Assembly: GCF_042453785.1 (NCBI RefSeq)
Contig: NC_091675.1
Location: 384,501 to 448,500 of the forward strand
Source: Malus domestica
Taxonomy: Eukaryota; Streptophyta; Magnoliopsida; Rosales; Rosaceae
Length of the DNA: 64,000 bases
Direction: 5' to 3'
Positions 50,644 to 61,800 of this stretch are shown one piece after another. The stretch's first letter is position 1, and every line of letters begins with the position of its first letter. The notes under the pieces were generated by a model, which was not told where the DNA came from, made no database searches, and saw nothing but the letters and a program-made list of their open reading frames with translations. A program made the translations under genes and the position numbers.

Positions 50644-50760
50644 CTCAACTTGGTTCGTAGGGTTTTCCTAATCTTAGACACGATTATGTAAATACATAAT
50701 ATGTATATATGATCATTCTTCGGAAGATGTTTAACGGGGCTGCTAACTTGTTCACTCTCT
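50644..50760 (-). pseudogene. Orphan copy of UPF0496 exon 1 and leader
   Basis: Minus strand matches the UPF0496 first coding exon (AGGAAAACCCTACGAACCAA is shared) and the leader further right. The three start candidates of the parent exon (codons 1, 3 and 6) are ATA, GTG and ATT here. It ends at the duplication junction, so no second exon follows. Confidence 0.85.
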
Positions 50761-50815
50761 CAAATTGCAGTAGAGTCCAAGCGGTTTAAAAAGAAAGAAG
50801 ATATGGATAAAGTTG

Positions 50816-50976
50816 AGAGATTTTTCAATGTGACAGTCACACGAGGTGGTACATCAAGTGTAAATGGTGGGTTATGTGTGTTAAAAGGTTAATAATTAAA
50901 AATTAAAATTTTTCACCACTTGCATAAAAATACGTGGTGTACTATCCGTATTTCCATCCCAACTAAAATTTTTTCG
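50816..50976. mobile_element. 161-bp MULE-type MITE in duplication copy 2
   Basis: Flanked on both sides by the 9-bp direct repeat ATAAAGTTG (50807-50815 and 50977-50985). Copy 1 has the uninterrupted site AGAAAGTTGGCATATAG at 46881 onward. Nine-base duplications point to a Mutator-like nonautonomous element; the inverted ends are weak. Confidence 0.75.
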
Positions 50977-50997
50977 ATAAAGTTGGCGTGTATATAT

Positions 50998-51002
<5 letters not shown>

Positions 51003-51043
<41 letters not shown>
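51003..51043. repeat. (GA)n microsatellite in duplicated promoter
   Basis: About 20 GA units, counterpart of the run at 46905-46945. Confidence 0.9.
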
Positions 51044-51044
<1 letters not shown>

Positions 51045-51164
51045 TGGTCGACACCCAGTCGGCATTTATAGGCTTATAGCACCACCTGGTTTGTGGCTCT
51101 GGTCACACGCCAGATTCTCCTCACACGTTTTGCTCGCTCTGCACGTGTAAGGCTTTCAAGCTCA

Positions 51165-51855
51165 GTTATAATGAATCTAGAGAGAACGTCCCATGTTTTT
51201 TTTAATTCGGATCTGTCTGATCAGATAGAGAAAACCAAACCAATTATTATTTGCCAAATTCAAGCAAAACATATAAAATTATGAATAATATTAAAGAAAT
51301 TAAACTTTTTAAATCAAATTAACAAAACAAATGATGTGGCTATAAATAATTAGATTATAACTTAAGTGTTGATTAGCATGCTTGTTTCTTATTGGTGAAA
51401 CCTCATTTAGTTTGCAAATTTGATTTAAAAGTTTGGTCTCCCATATCATTTTCCTAACAATATTGCAGCAGATAACTCGACTGCCAAATTTCATGCTACT
51501 ACTGCTCAATTAGTTTCGTTTCTAAATATCTAGCTCCAAGTTCCTCATTTCATGATCATACGTACGCTATAAATTAAAAATATAAGATTAATTCTTCTTT
51601 TCCTTTGTCAACTTCTTTATTTTTCTCTCTTTTATTGAGTTCCTAATTTTATGTACCGTGCTTTAAATTTGCACTAAACATGAATTTGAAGATTTAACTT
51701 TTGTAATATAGCACTATTAGTGGAAGACGAATTGATTTGGTTCGAAAAATCTCCTGATTGATTGTTTATATGTCATTGAGAATAGTCATAATTTATAAAG
51801 TTGGTGCAAAACACTATTTTTCTATTTGGTTGGGTTTAAATTTTCGGCAAATTTT
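51165..51855. other. ~690-bp segment present only in copy 2
   Basis: Between TTTCAAGCT and ACATAAATGCATCTTATC copy 2 has about 690 bp that copy 1 lacks at about 47053-47130. Part of it (51287-51467) resembles a MITE with ends AATATTAAAGAAATTAA and TTTTCCTAACAATATT. It may be an insertion in copy 2 or a deletion in copy 1. Confidence 0.5.
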
Positions 51856-52186
51856 TTATCACATAAATGCATCTTATCCTTCTACATGTACTTATTCATC
51901 TATCTCGCCCATGAACATCGTCAAAAATCGTTATATATAGCACTATGAAGAAGGGAAAAATAACCTTTTGATAAATTATTTAAAATGGAATGATTAATGT
52001 AAAAATTGTCTAATGATTGATTAGTTACTATATAATACGTGTTTTATTTGAAGATTTTGAATCGTTGTGCCATAAAAGGAGGTAAGGATCGGTCATAAAG
52101 ATGTTACTGAGTATCGCAAAAGTGTAGCCATGCAGAAATGTTCAAACAAACAATCTAAAGCATGGTCACCACACGCACGTGACTAA

Positions 52187-52523
52187 GCCCTGGTTTGGTA
52201 TTGAGGTGATTATGAAAAAAACTGGTATAAAAAAAAGCTTCCATATGTTTGGTAAATATTCAGCTTCAGTTTTTTTTTCACAATTTTGGGTGAAAAAAAG
52301 CCAAAAACAAGAAGTTGCAAAACCTAGCTTTGAAAAACCGATTTTTTTTCACATATATTTTACATAAAAGTTTATCAAACATTATAATACTGTTTTTTTT
52401 TTCAAAAGCATTTTTACAAAAAAAATTTACTAAACACTATGTTGCTTTATTTCAAAGTTACTTATTTTTACAGCACAGTAGAAACATTTTTTTTTTCAAA
52501 GTACAGCAATACCAAACAAGTCA
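52187..52523. mobile_element. PIF/Harbinger-like MITE in duplication copy 2
   Basis: Inverted ends CTGGTTTGGTATTG and CAATACCAAACAAG, 337 bp, with TAA duplicated at 52184-52186 and 52524-52526. Copy 1 has the empty site GTGACTAAATGAAGC at 47486 onward. Confidence 0.9.
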
Positions 52524-52659
52524 TAAATGAAGCAACACGCATTTGATGGCTCAAAAGATGAACATTAGTTTTGTGCTCGATTGGGCCTTTGCAATCAAGA
52601 AGTCCAACTGACCCATTTTTCAACGTCCTTCTTGATCAGAGACGACCTTAAATGTAAAG

Positions 52660-52811
52660 GAAAATTAATGAAAATGACTTGAAAACTTTGAGTTTTAATG
52701 ATAAGGACAAAATAAAGGGTAAAGTGAATAGTACAAGGATTAACTTTTTAGTGTAAAAATGTGGTTTTTCATTAAAGTGAACAGTACCGAGAGCTTTTCG
52801 TTAAAGTATTC
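52660..52811 (-). mobile_element. Short ~150-bp nonautonomous element, copy C
   Basis: Flanked by the 11-bp direct repeat TAAATGTAAAG (52649-52659 and 52812-52822). Copy 1 lacks it (TTGAATGTAAAAATTTGC near 47673). Inverted orientation relative to the copies at 7895 and 9236. Confidence 0.8.
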
Positions 52812-53178
52812 TAAATGTAAAGGATTGCATACGCCCCTCCTTTTTGTCACTCTCGTTATCAGTAGTGTATAACGAGGGAGTATGCGTCATGCGGCAAGTT
52901 ATTTTCATTTTCCTTAGAGCTAAAATATTCTTCAACATTTTGGTTAAATATTTTCCCGTCTACTTATTAACGTATTTGTTTGCCGCTTTTATTTCATATA
53001 TAAAATAGTGGGGATTGGTAGGGCAAAAATAGACGAATAAAAGGATAAATGCTTTTAAAAATTTTAACTGCAGGTCTCTTACTATTTTGTGCAAAACGTT
53101 AGACCGGCCAACAAAAGAAAAGATCAGTCACTTGTTCTTAATTAAATGTGTGATTAAAGAAAGAAATATAAAAAGAAG

Positions 53179-53352
53179 GCTATTTAGTACAACTGTCTAA
53201 TGTTATTCTTCTTTCCTTGTAAATGAGAAATTTTAAGTTGATTCTCGTTAAAGATGAAGTCGAACCACATTAGTGTTAACTAGCATTTTGTGAGGTTAAA
53301 CTCTCTTTCTTTCTCTCAATGTAAATAATATCATTTGTTTATAAAAAAAATA
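53179..53352 (+). repeat. SINE-like insertion in duplication copy 2
   Basis: Flanked by ATATAAAAAGAAG (53166-53178) and ATATAAGGAGAAG (53353-53365), a 13-bp target duplication with two differences. The interior has the tRNA-like head, a GTCGAACCACATTA segment and the tail GTAAATAATATCATTTGTT plus poly-A. Copy 1 has the empty site near 48029-48040. Confidence 0.75.
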
Positions 53353-53449
53353 ATATAAGGAGAAGGTCAGAGGAATTACTCCAACATGTTGTACGCGACA
53401 ATTTATTATTTAACAACAGGACAATGAGTCCTTGACACAACCGTGCTCC

Positions 53450-53515
53450 GAGAGTTTCTCCACAACTTCTTGAGAGTTTCTCCACAACTTCTTGAGAGTT
53501 TCTCCACAACTTCTT
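53450..53515. repeat. 22-bp tandem repeat, three copies
   Basis: Units start GAGAGTTTCTCCACAAC at 53450, 53472 and 53494 and are identical. Absent from duplication copy 1. Confidence 0.95.
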
Positions 53516-53774
53516 GAGTCTTGACCCAACTTTTAAAACAAAAAAAAGACTCAACCAATTGACTAATTCAAAGAACATAAACTTGGCTTTGAATTTAACT
53601 CTCATGTCCTATACTTATAGACTTGGCTTATAAAAAAAAAAATTTATTTCCGAACACATTTTTATCGCTTTATTGACTTGGGATAATAAAACCTAAGAAA
53701 TAAAGTGATGATTAACTATACGAGAGAGCACAATAGGAAACAATAGTCGGAGTAGACCCCAACACTCAAAAGCT

Positions 53775-55915
53775 CTAAAGTTTGGAAGGCATTCGAGCCT
53801 TAGCATCAGCAGCAGCAATGTCAATGACAAATCGGTACCTAACATCATTCTTTGCAACGCGGTCCAACGCCTCGTTGATTTTGTCCGGCGTTGTAAGCTC
53901 AATGTCGCACGTTATGTTGTGCTTCCCGCATAAATTCATCATCTCCCTTGTCTCACTAATTCCTCCTATCACACTTCCCTTCACTGCTCTCTTCCCTGTG
54001 TTACGTGCACGTCAATCCATTAATTACAGTGCCATTGCATGCATATATTCATTATTTTCTACAAAAATTGCAAATTAATAATCGTGTTTTGTTTAGTACG
54101 TACCAAATATCAGAGGAAATGAAGGCAATTCAAATGGCTGGTCCGGTGCACCCACAACCACCATAGTTCCATTCACTTTGAGCAGTTCTAAGATGGACCC
54201 AAGCGAGTGCTTAGCGGACACTGTATTTAATATGAAGTCGAGTGTCCTCTTCCCTTTCTGCAATCATCATCATTAACTTTAATTAATCCTTAATTAATTT
54301 ATTCTAAAGGTTTACATAGAGAATAACAAAAAACAACACAAATTGAAGTAAAACCTGCAGTTGTTGAGGATCAGTGCTGACAAGGAAGTCGTCGGCACCC
54401 AAATGCTCTTTAGCCTCTTTCTCTTTGGCCGGAGAGGTGCTGATGACAGTGACATGGTGACCAAAGGCTTTCCCAAACTTCACTGCTACGTGTCCCAGAC
54501 CTCCGAGGCCAACCACCCCGATCTTCTTCCCCGTTGTTTTGTGGAGCTTGTGGTCTTTCATGGGGGTGAACACCGTCACCCCCGCGCACAATAGCGGCGC
54601 TGTTGCATCCAACGGCAGATTCTCTGGTATGTGTACCACGTACCTTCATTGTAATACGTTCACGTTACTTAATCACATCACCAACTATTTTTATATATGC
54701 TAATTAATCATTGACTTATAGTTAAAACAGATTTAATTTGCTCTGCTTAGCTGGCGATGCTAGAGACCAAATTATTAAGCACGCTGAAAAAAATAAGTTA
54801 GAAGTTTAGGATTTGAGCTATTTTCCATCGGCAACTGCCAATTAGTTTAAGGGTTTATTCTGGTATTCAAGATGGTCTGCGCAAGTAAAGTCGAAGGGCC
54901 ACATATGATCATCCAGATAAAATTATTCACATATATTAGAGTCTCGTGTCGATAAGTTAAAGAAACTTTGCATGAATTTATAACGATTCTCTGTTACGCT
55001 TTGCCTACACCCCAAAAACCTTATCGCAAAGTCAGATGCCCAGCTTTTCAATCTACTACTTTTGCAAAAAGGACAACCAGAAAGCGCCTCAAAACTCTGA
55101 CAAAGAGGATCGGGGTGTTTATTTCTATCTAACTTGGTGAAGCACACCCCATCTTTTGAAGGTAGTAGGTTCGGAAATAGAGATAAAAACAGACAAGATA
55201 ATTAATAAACTAAGGTGATTAATAAGCCTACCGAGTTTTTAAGAACATCAGTTAGTTACCTGTGATCTGCGACCAACATCTTGGAGTAGCCACCGTAGGT
55301 GATACTGCCGTCCCAGAAGATGCCGTTGTATGTAAACTGGAGCTGGTCGCAGTAGTTCTCTTGGGAGGATTTGCAGAACTCACACTCCAAACATGTCGCC
55401 GCCAAACACCCAACCCCGACTCTGTCTCCTTCCTTGAACTCCTTCACGTTGCTCCCAACTTTCGTGATCAGCCCTGTAATCTCATGCCTATATGTATAGT
55501 ACCACCATACACAGAGTGTCATTAACATGTCTATTAACGACGATGTAAGGATGCTGTCGCAATAGTTCTCTTGAGAGAGATATGTATTATTAGTTACCCG
55601 GGAACTACGGGATACATGGTCATGCCCCAGTCATTCTTAGCAAAGTGGAGATCAGTGTGGCATATCCCACAGTACAAGACCTTTATGGTCACATCGTTGA
55701 TCCCATTTTCTCTGTATTTGTATAGCATTTTGAAGATTAGTTGAACAACAATCGAATTAAAGAAGAAAATGAAAGTTATATAATTGTAATTATTATGCAT
55801 ATGTGTATATATATATGTACCTTCGTTTGAAGACGAAAGGAGTAATCTTGCCGGAGGGATCGTGAGCTGCCCATCCAGAAACTGTCTGTGTGTGATTTGG
55901 AGTCGTCTGAGCCAT
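53775..55915 (-). CDS. CAD/mannitol-dehydrogenase-type alcohol dehydrogenase
   Basis: Six exons, 5' to 3': 55821-55915, 55598-55711, 55260-55487, 54355-54643, 54104-54257, 53775-53995; phases agree; 366 residues. Zinc-dependent medium-chain dehydrogenase: catalytic zinc ligands Cys49, His71, Glu72 and Cys165; structural zinc Cys102, 105, 108 and 116; Rossmann motif GLGGLG (191-196) followed by [14 protein letters not shown], typical for NADP use. It should reduce cinnamyl or related aldehydes; family members include CAD, ELI3-type and mannitol dehydrogenases, and substrate cannot be told from sequence. A TATA box lies at about 55980-55988. The partner copy at 48305 is broken, so this is likely the only working gene of the pair. 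Confidence 0.9.
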
Positions 55916-55979
55916 GACTAGCTATTAGAGTCAGATTGGCCTTTGGTCTTGGGATGCAGAAACTCACTCGGCACAACTC

Positions 55980-55988
55980 AATATATAT
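55980..55988 (-). promoter_or_regulatory. TATA box of the intact CAD gene
   Basis: Minus strand TTATATATATTG about 65 bp before the ATG. Copy 1 reads TTATACATATTG at the same place. Confidence 0.6.
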
Positions 55989-56414
55989 AACAGTCCCACG
56001 CGACCCATGATCATGAGTCGCATGACTCTTGTAAATAATTCATCATTTGTTAATAACACAAAGTTATAGGAAATGACATCTGCAGCTGCAGGTGCTGTAT
56101 CATTTCCTACTTGACTAGTTGACTTGACTCAACGGCTTCCCACTCTCTAAAAAGATTGACTATTAATACGCGGTTGGTGACAACAATATCCTAGTGCGAG
56201 CAACCTAACTTTTTTTTGTTTGGTCTAACTTTTCAATGTGAATTGAGCTTATTTTTCACAACCATGACGTGTTTTGTTTTTTATATCATTGAAGATGCTT
56301 GTGTTTTTTGTTTTTATTTAGCATTCGTGTTTTTATTTAAAAAATGTAATTTTTGTTTAATTTTGTATATGTTATAAAATTAATTATTTCAAAGAGAGTC
56401 GGGACATGACCGGC

Positions 56415-56610
56415 TAGAGAAGAGATCGACACTACACTACGTAGTTACTAATTGGGCAGGTGAATCTTCGTTGAATGCGCGATCGACACTACGACACTAC
56501 ACTACGTAGTTAATTTTGGAGATCCCTGGAGGACACGAGTCTAAACGCTATGTTGAATGCGCGATCGACATTACACTATGTAGTTACTAGCCGGGCAGGT
56601 GAATCTTCGT
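56415..56610. repeat. Imperfect local repeat with GATCGACACTAC
   Basis: A block of roughly GATCGACACTACACTACGTA followed by GTTACTA..GGGCAGGTGAATCTTCGT occurs near 56426, 56481 (partly) and 56563. Origin unknown. Confidence 0.7.
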
Positions 56611-57368
56611 CAGGTTATTAAATTGAATATTGAATAGTTTTTTGAGCTAGATTTGTAAAATTATACATCAAGGCCCGTAACATTTGGTGGAATTTAGTAT
56701 GTTAAAGCCCATATTTAGAAAAGTATGATGGCAAATAAGCCCAATAAATCCCAGATCAACGTTCCTTTATTTCATTTTTCATTTATCTTTTTTGTTTTTT
56801 TCTTGTCTGTATATTTGTTGTTATTGACAAGCTGGACAGATTATAAATTTGAAAGAGAAACCAACTCCAATAATATAAATAGTAATCAACATGATTAGAC
56901 AGAAATTGAAATAAATTGCAATATTAGGGAACAAACCATTTATCCTTTTACCAAAAGGTATTTTTGATTTTTCTTTTTGATTTTTTTTTTATTTCTATAA
57001 AAAACCAAGAAGAAGAAAAAGTGGTCTCACAAATTTAAATAGGTTAAGTAAGAATTTAACTAATATGTAAGTTTAATGATATTTATCTTTTTGTTACAAG
57101 TAAGATATTTTAAATTTAAAACTCATAAATAGAGAATTCGTAACTAATATATTTTCCTGCGTCATCAATGTAAACATATTGTTGTATAATTTTTTTTTTT
57201 TTAAATTTCATAACCTAACCTAAAATGAGAATAACTCACCACCTACCCTAAAAAGAGAATAAAATCGTTGCATCCAGAATTGATTAAGACAATGTGCTTC
57301 CTTTACAATAAAATTTGAATCTTATCTCCATAAATTAGAGGAAAATAAAAATGGTTTCCTCACCTTAA

Positions 57369-58251
57369 GGCCTCGTTTGGCAGCTCGGACTGTACTGACT
57401 ATTTCTGTCGGATAGGATAAATAGTCATTGGATAGTACTGGCTAAATTAATCGGGCGTTTAGTGCAGTATCGGATTAATGATCGTATTATTTATACTGTG
57501 TTTGGTATTATACCGGATAAGAGAAATCAAATTTAAAATAAAATTAAAAAAATTGAAATCATCTTTTTTTTTCCGCAAATCTCTCTGCACCCCCCAAACT
57601 CCCTCCCTCTCTCTCAGTCGTAGATCTCTCTGCACACCCCCCCCCCCAAACCCAGTTTGATGATTACTGGAAAAGAAAAAGAATAGAAAAAAACAAAGTT
57701 GTCAAATGCAGGAAGAACCCAGCAGCCACAAAGTTGTCCCAAATCTCTCCGTCCCACCCCCAAATCGCCCAAATCCATCAACAAAATCAGGGAACAATTA
57801 AGCTAAAAACTCATAAAACATCTCCAGTCCTATAATTCTCTACAATTCCTAGAGAAACCCAATTCGAAAAGTTAGCGTTTTGCAGCTCGAGTTCTGAGAA
57901 TTCTGCAGAAAGAAAGAGTTGGGTTGCTGGGAGTGGCGGAGGAGATGTGGAGGTTCGGGGGTCGGTGTTATTGGGGAAGGAAGGAGCGGCGGAGCAATGG
58001 GGGGACGAAGGAGGGGGACGAAGTGAGCCAGGAGAGTGCTGCGAGAGAGAGGGGGACGAAGTGAGCGAGAGAGATGACCCGACTAAATTATACGGAGGTT
58101 TTGGTTGGAATAAAAAAGCGGGTGGGAGGAGTATAAAATGAGTGGGGCCGGATTAAATAATCCAGTGCTTATTTAATACGAAGTTCACCAAACATCTGTT
58201 TCGTACTATTAATACTATCCGGTGGTCTTATACGGCGTGCCAAACAAGGCC
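57369..58251. mobile_element. PIF/Harbinger-like nonautonomous element, 883 bp
   Basis: Ends GGCCTCGTTTGGCA and TGCCAAACAAGGCC (13 of 14 inverted), TAA duplicated at 57366-57368 and 58252-58254. The terminal about 170 bp at the left and 110 bp at the right resemble other MITEs; the middle (57570-58130) is unlike them, with C-rich and then purine-rich sequence. Confidence 0.82.
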
Positions 58252-58814
58252 TAAAAGGTTTAGGAGAAGTCGACACAATCCAAATCAAATACCGCCGCTG
58301 ATACCAAAATCACAGAGCAGAGGTTAAAACAGTAATTGTCGATTCAGAAAGAAGGACGGATATAAAAACGTAATAGAATAAACCGAAAGGGGGTTTTCAG
58401 TAATTGAGAGTGGTATCATAAGAAAACCTGTTAGATTTAGCTTTGTAGGCTCCAGTTTCCTTCGAGTTCTGAGAGAGAGAAAGCAGAGAGGAGAGAGAGA
58501 GAGGGAGGAGCACGGCGGAGAGTCACGCCGTTGGTTCTGAGTGTCGACGGTTGCTTGTGATTTGCACGTGCAAGATCCGTTTTAGCCTATCGAAATCCTG
58601 CATTCCGAAATTTCTAATTTCTTGAACCCAAAAACAATTCCTAAATCCTCTCCTTGAGTCTTTGCCAATCATCTTTTGTGAACTGATTAATTAATCAATT
58701 GTTTTTGTTTTGTTGTCTGATTAATTTATTGATTCCTTGTAAACTGATTAGTTTATATCCGTGCTCATAAATTGATCGGAGTTTAGTTTTTACTGCTGCA
58801 AACCCTAATTTGGA

Positions 58815-61800
58815 ATGGCCATGGCTGCTGATTCTTCTGTCAATCACCACTCTCCGCGTGGCCCTGAATTTTCCACCGATGGTGGCGGCGGCGTTGTCGA
58901 TAAGAGAAGTAGTTTACCCTCTCCGTGGGCGAAAGTTGTCCGAGGAGTTGAACTAGAGTCCGTCCAATCTCCGCCGTCCTTATCCTCATCGTTGTCCTCA
59001 TTGGGCAACTTGGCAGTGGAGCAAACCCCTTTTTCAGATTGCTCTCAATCCTCCAAAGCTGCTCGTTCTTCGCCGCCTCCGCATACGCCGGATGGTTTTT
59101 CAGCTGCTGACAGTCCCAATGGCCATAACAGCAATGCCGGTCGGCCAAAGAAGCCGGCTTGGAACAAGCCCTCCAACAGCGTAGTTGAGGTTAGTCCTGT
59201 AACTGTAATGGATGCTTCTTCTTGGCCTGCTTTATCCGAGTCGGCTAGGGCTTCACCTAAATTACCAGCTGATCCCTCTCCAAAGAATGTCTCCGAAACA
59301 ATTGTCAACCAAGAATCAGTCCCTGTTTCCCAGGTTTGTTCACTATCACCTTCGTTTTTCCTTTTTTTATTTGTTTTGCTGCTGAAAAATATTAAGAAAA
59401 GGGAAAGAATGAATTGTTTAAATTTTGGGTAACCATTAATCAATTACTTACCTAATTAATCCAAACAGTTGTGCGGATTTTTGTTTCGTCAGGTGCCAAA
59501 AATTGATGAAATAACTTAGATTCAGAAAGCTACTAACACATTATCTTGCATTTTCTCTCAAACCAGTGTAAAAGTTATCATATTTTCCTGAGTGGGATAT
59601 TATTCTAACTTTTTAAGTACTGATAGTCATTCTATATGCACGATTGATCTTGTGTGTGGTTGATAGGGACCTGTTATAGCACATTCACCCAACTCCAAAA
59701 GACATCCTGCTAATAGTGCAAATCAGAATTCCACATCGAATCATGCACAAGCTCGGCAAAGATCAATTAAGCGTGGTGGCGGTGGCAACAATGGGGGTGG
59801 GCATGCACATAGTGGTTTCGGACACCCTGTCACCCCGCCACCACCACCACCATTCCCTGTTTTCCCTATTCTTCCTAATGGGTATGGTAATCTGGTACCA
59901 GCAATACCAGATCCTTCTCCACGAGATCCTTCATTCCGGGGCAGCAATTGGGATGCTAGACCAGTTGGTGGCTTTGTGCCGCAACCACACCCAGTAAACG
60001 ACCATCGGAATACTCGTAGGGGAAATTTTGGACCGCGCCCACGTGGAGATGGTCACTACCACAATAATCATGGAGGCAAACGTGACCAGGATCGTGGAAA
60101 CTATATGAATCCCAGGGATGTCCATATGCATCAGCATAGAGCCCCTCCAATGGCTCTGGTAAGGCCATTACCACCAAATAATGCTGCATTCCCGCCCCAG
60201 CCTGCAAGACCCTTTGCAAACCCCATGGGTTTTCCTGGTGAGTATACTATTTTAATACAGTTTTATTATTTTTTATTTTATTTTTTATATGTTTGGAAGT
60301 ATAACTTATGTCTCTGTTCTTTCCAGAGTTTGTGTATATCCCTGCATTGCCCTTGGAGCCCATTCGAGGCATGCCACCGTTCATTTCTCAACCACCACAT
60401 CCTGCAATGTTTTATCCTGTTGCAGAATCTCCTCTACCTTCATTGATAATCAACCAAATAGATTATTACTTCAGGTACATTTAATTCCCATCCTTCATTG
60501 ATTCACAATTTGTTAGCTGTATGAACAAATTCCTCAGTATCTTGAGAATTAACTGCCCAAGTTGTTTTCTTTGTTACTACAGTGATGCTAATTTAATAAA
60601 AGACGACTTTCTACGGTCCAACATGGATGCTCAGGGTTGGATTCCTATATCTCTAATAGCAAGCTTTCCTCGGGTATGTTATATATGTTGTTATTTATGT
60701 TTTTTATTTTTGGTAACTTGGGTATGTTATTTATGATTGATTAAGCACATTTTGCTCTCTTTGGGACATATATTATCGCAATAGTTCTCTATGTATAACA
60801 TGATGAAACATTTAAATTTTCAAAAGACGTTTTAGTCTATAAAGTTAAAAACTGACTTCTCGTTGTGCGACAATGATTAATCATTTGTAATATGTTCATG
60901 ATATGTTACACATGATTTCAGAATAAAAGCTTCGCCAAGTTAGGTATTATAACAAACATTACACAAATTGCATAACATTTAGCTTTTCTGTTCATTGCCT
61001 TCCCTCTTGTGAAGTTTACATTCAGATGATTCTCTGCCTGAATCAATGCCATTAAAAATTTGTATGACAGGAATAAGTTAGGATTATTTGTTTTCTTGGT
61101 ATTTTTGTTCCCTTGAAGATTTGATATTTGCTAGGAAATGACTTTATTGAATGGAGAAAATCCTGTAGGCGGAGAGCACGGTGATTGGTACTTTCTAAAT
61201 GAATGGGGAATGCGTAGAAACAAAAAATAACTGAAAACACAGAGAAAATTAGAGCCTATGCGACTTTTAGTTTGAAACCCCCAGGAGCGTACGTATCTCC
61301 ATTGAGCTTATTTATTCGATGTTAATGCTTTCCTTGTCATCTTTGGCTACTTCAGTCAACTTTTGTTTCTTAAAAAAAATTATCCTTGTCCCTTTAAGTA
61401 TCATTCATCCTCACTTGATGTTTTATTATTGTAGGTCAAGAGTTTGACAACCAATATCCAATTAATACTCGATTCCTTAAGAGGTTCCAGTAATGTTGAA
61501 GTACAGGTGAATTCCTTTAATATTTGCTGTTTTATTAAACATGCATTGTATTTTTTAAAAACATGTCCTACTGAAGAAAACTGATATATGTTTAGATTGT
61601 GAAATGAGGTATCTTCCGCCTTGTTGCTCAAAGGAAAAGATGACCTTTTGGCTCATTATAATGCCGACCAAATGAAACGACTTACATTAGGAACCAGTAT
61701 TTTTTGTAAGGAAACTAAAACAATTGTGCTGCCAATTTGTTGTTTTGGTCTAACAATTATGATTGTGACAGGATGATAAGGTGAGGAGGCGTAATGAATG

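Larger units (their letters stand above)
50644..56133. repeat. Tandem segmental duplication, copy 2
   Basis: Starts with the duplicated UPF0496 exon 1 and promoter (50644-51170), contains four extra transposon insertions and the intact CAD gene, and ends at CTCAAC (56128-56133). The same CTCAAC stands at the left edge (46712) and at the junction (50644). Confidence 0.9.
56134..58814. other. Intergenic with a Harbinger-like element
   Basis: No gene supported. Around 56400-56610 the segment with GCGCGATCGACA…ACTACGTAGTTA occurs three times in varied form, a local imperfect repeat. The MITE-like element 57369-58251 takes up much of the rest. A GA-rich leader for the LARP gene lies at 58471-58512. 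Confidence 0.55.
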
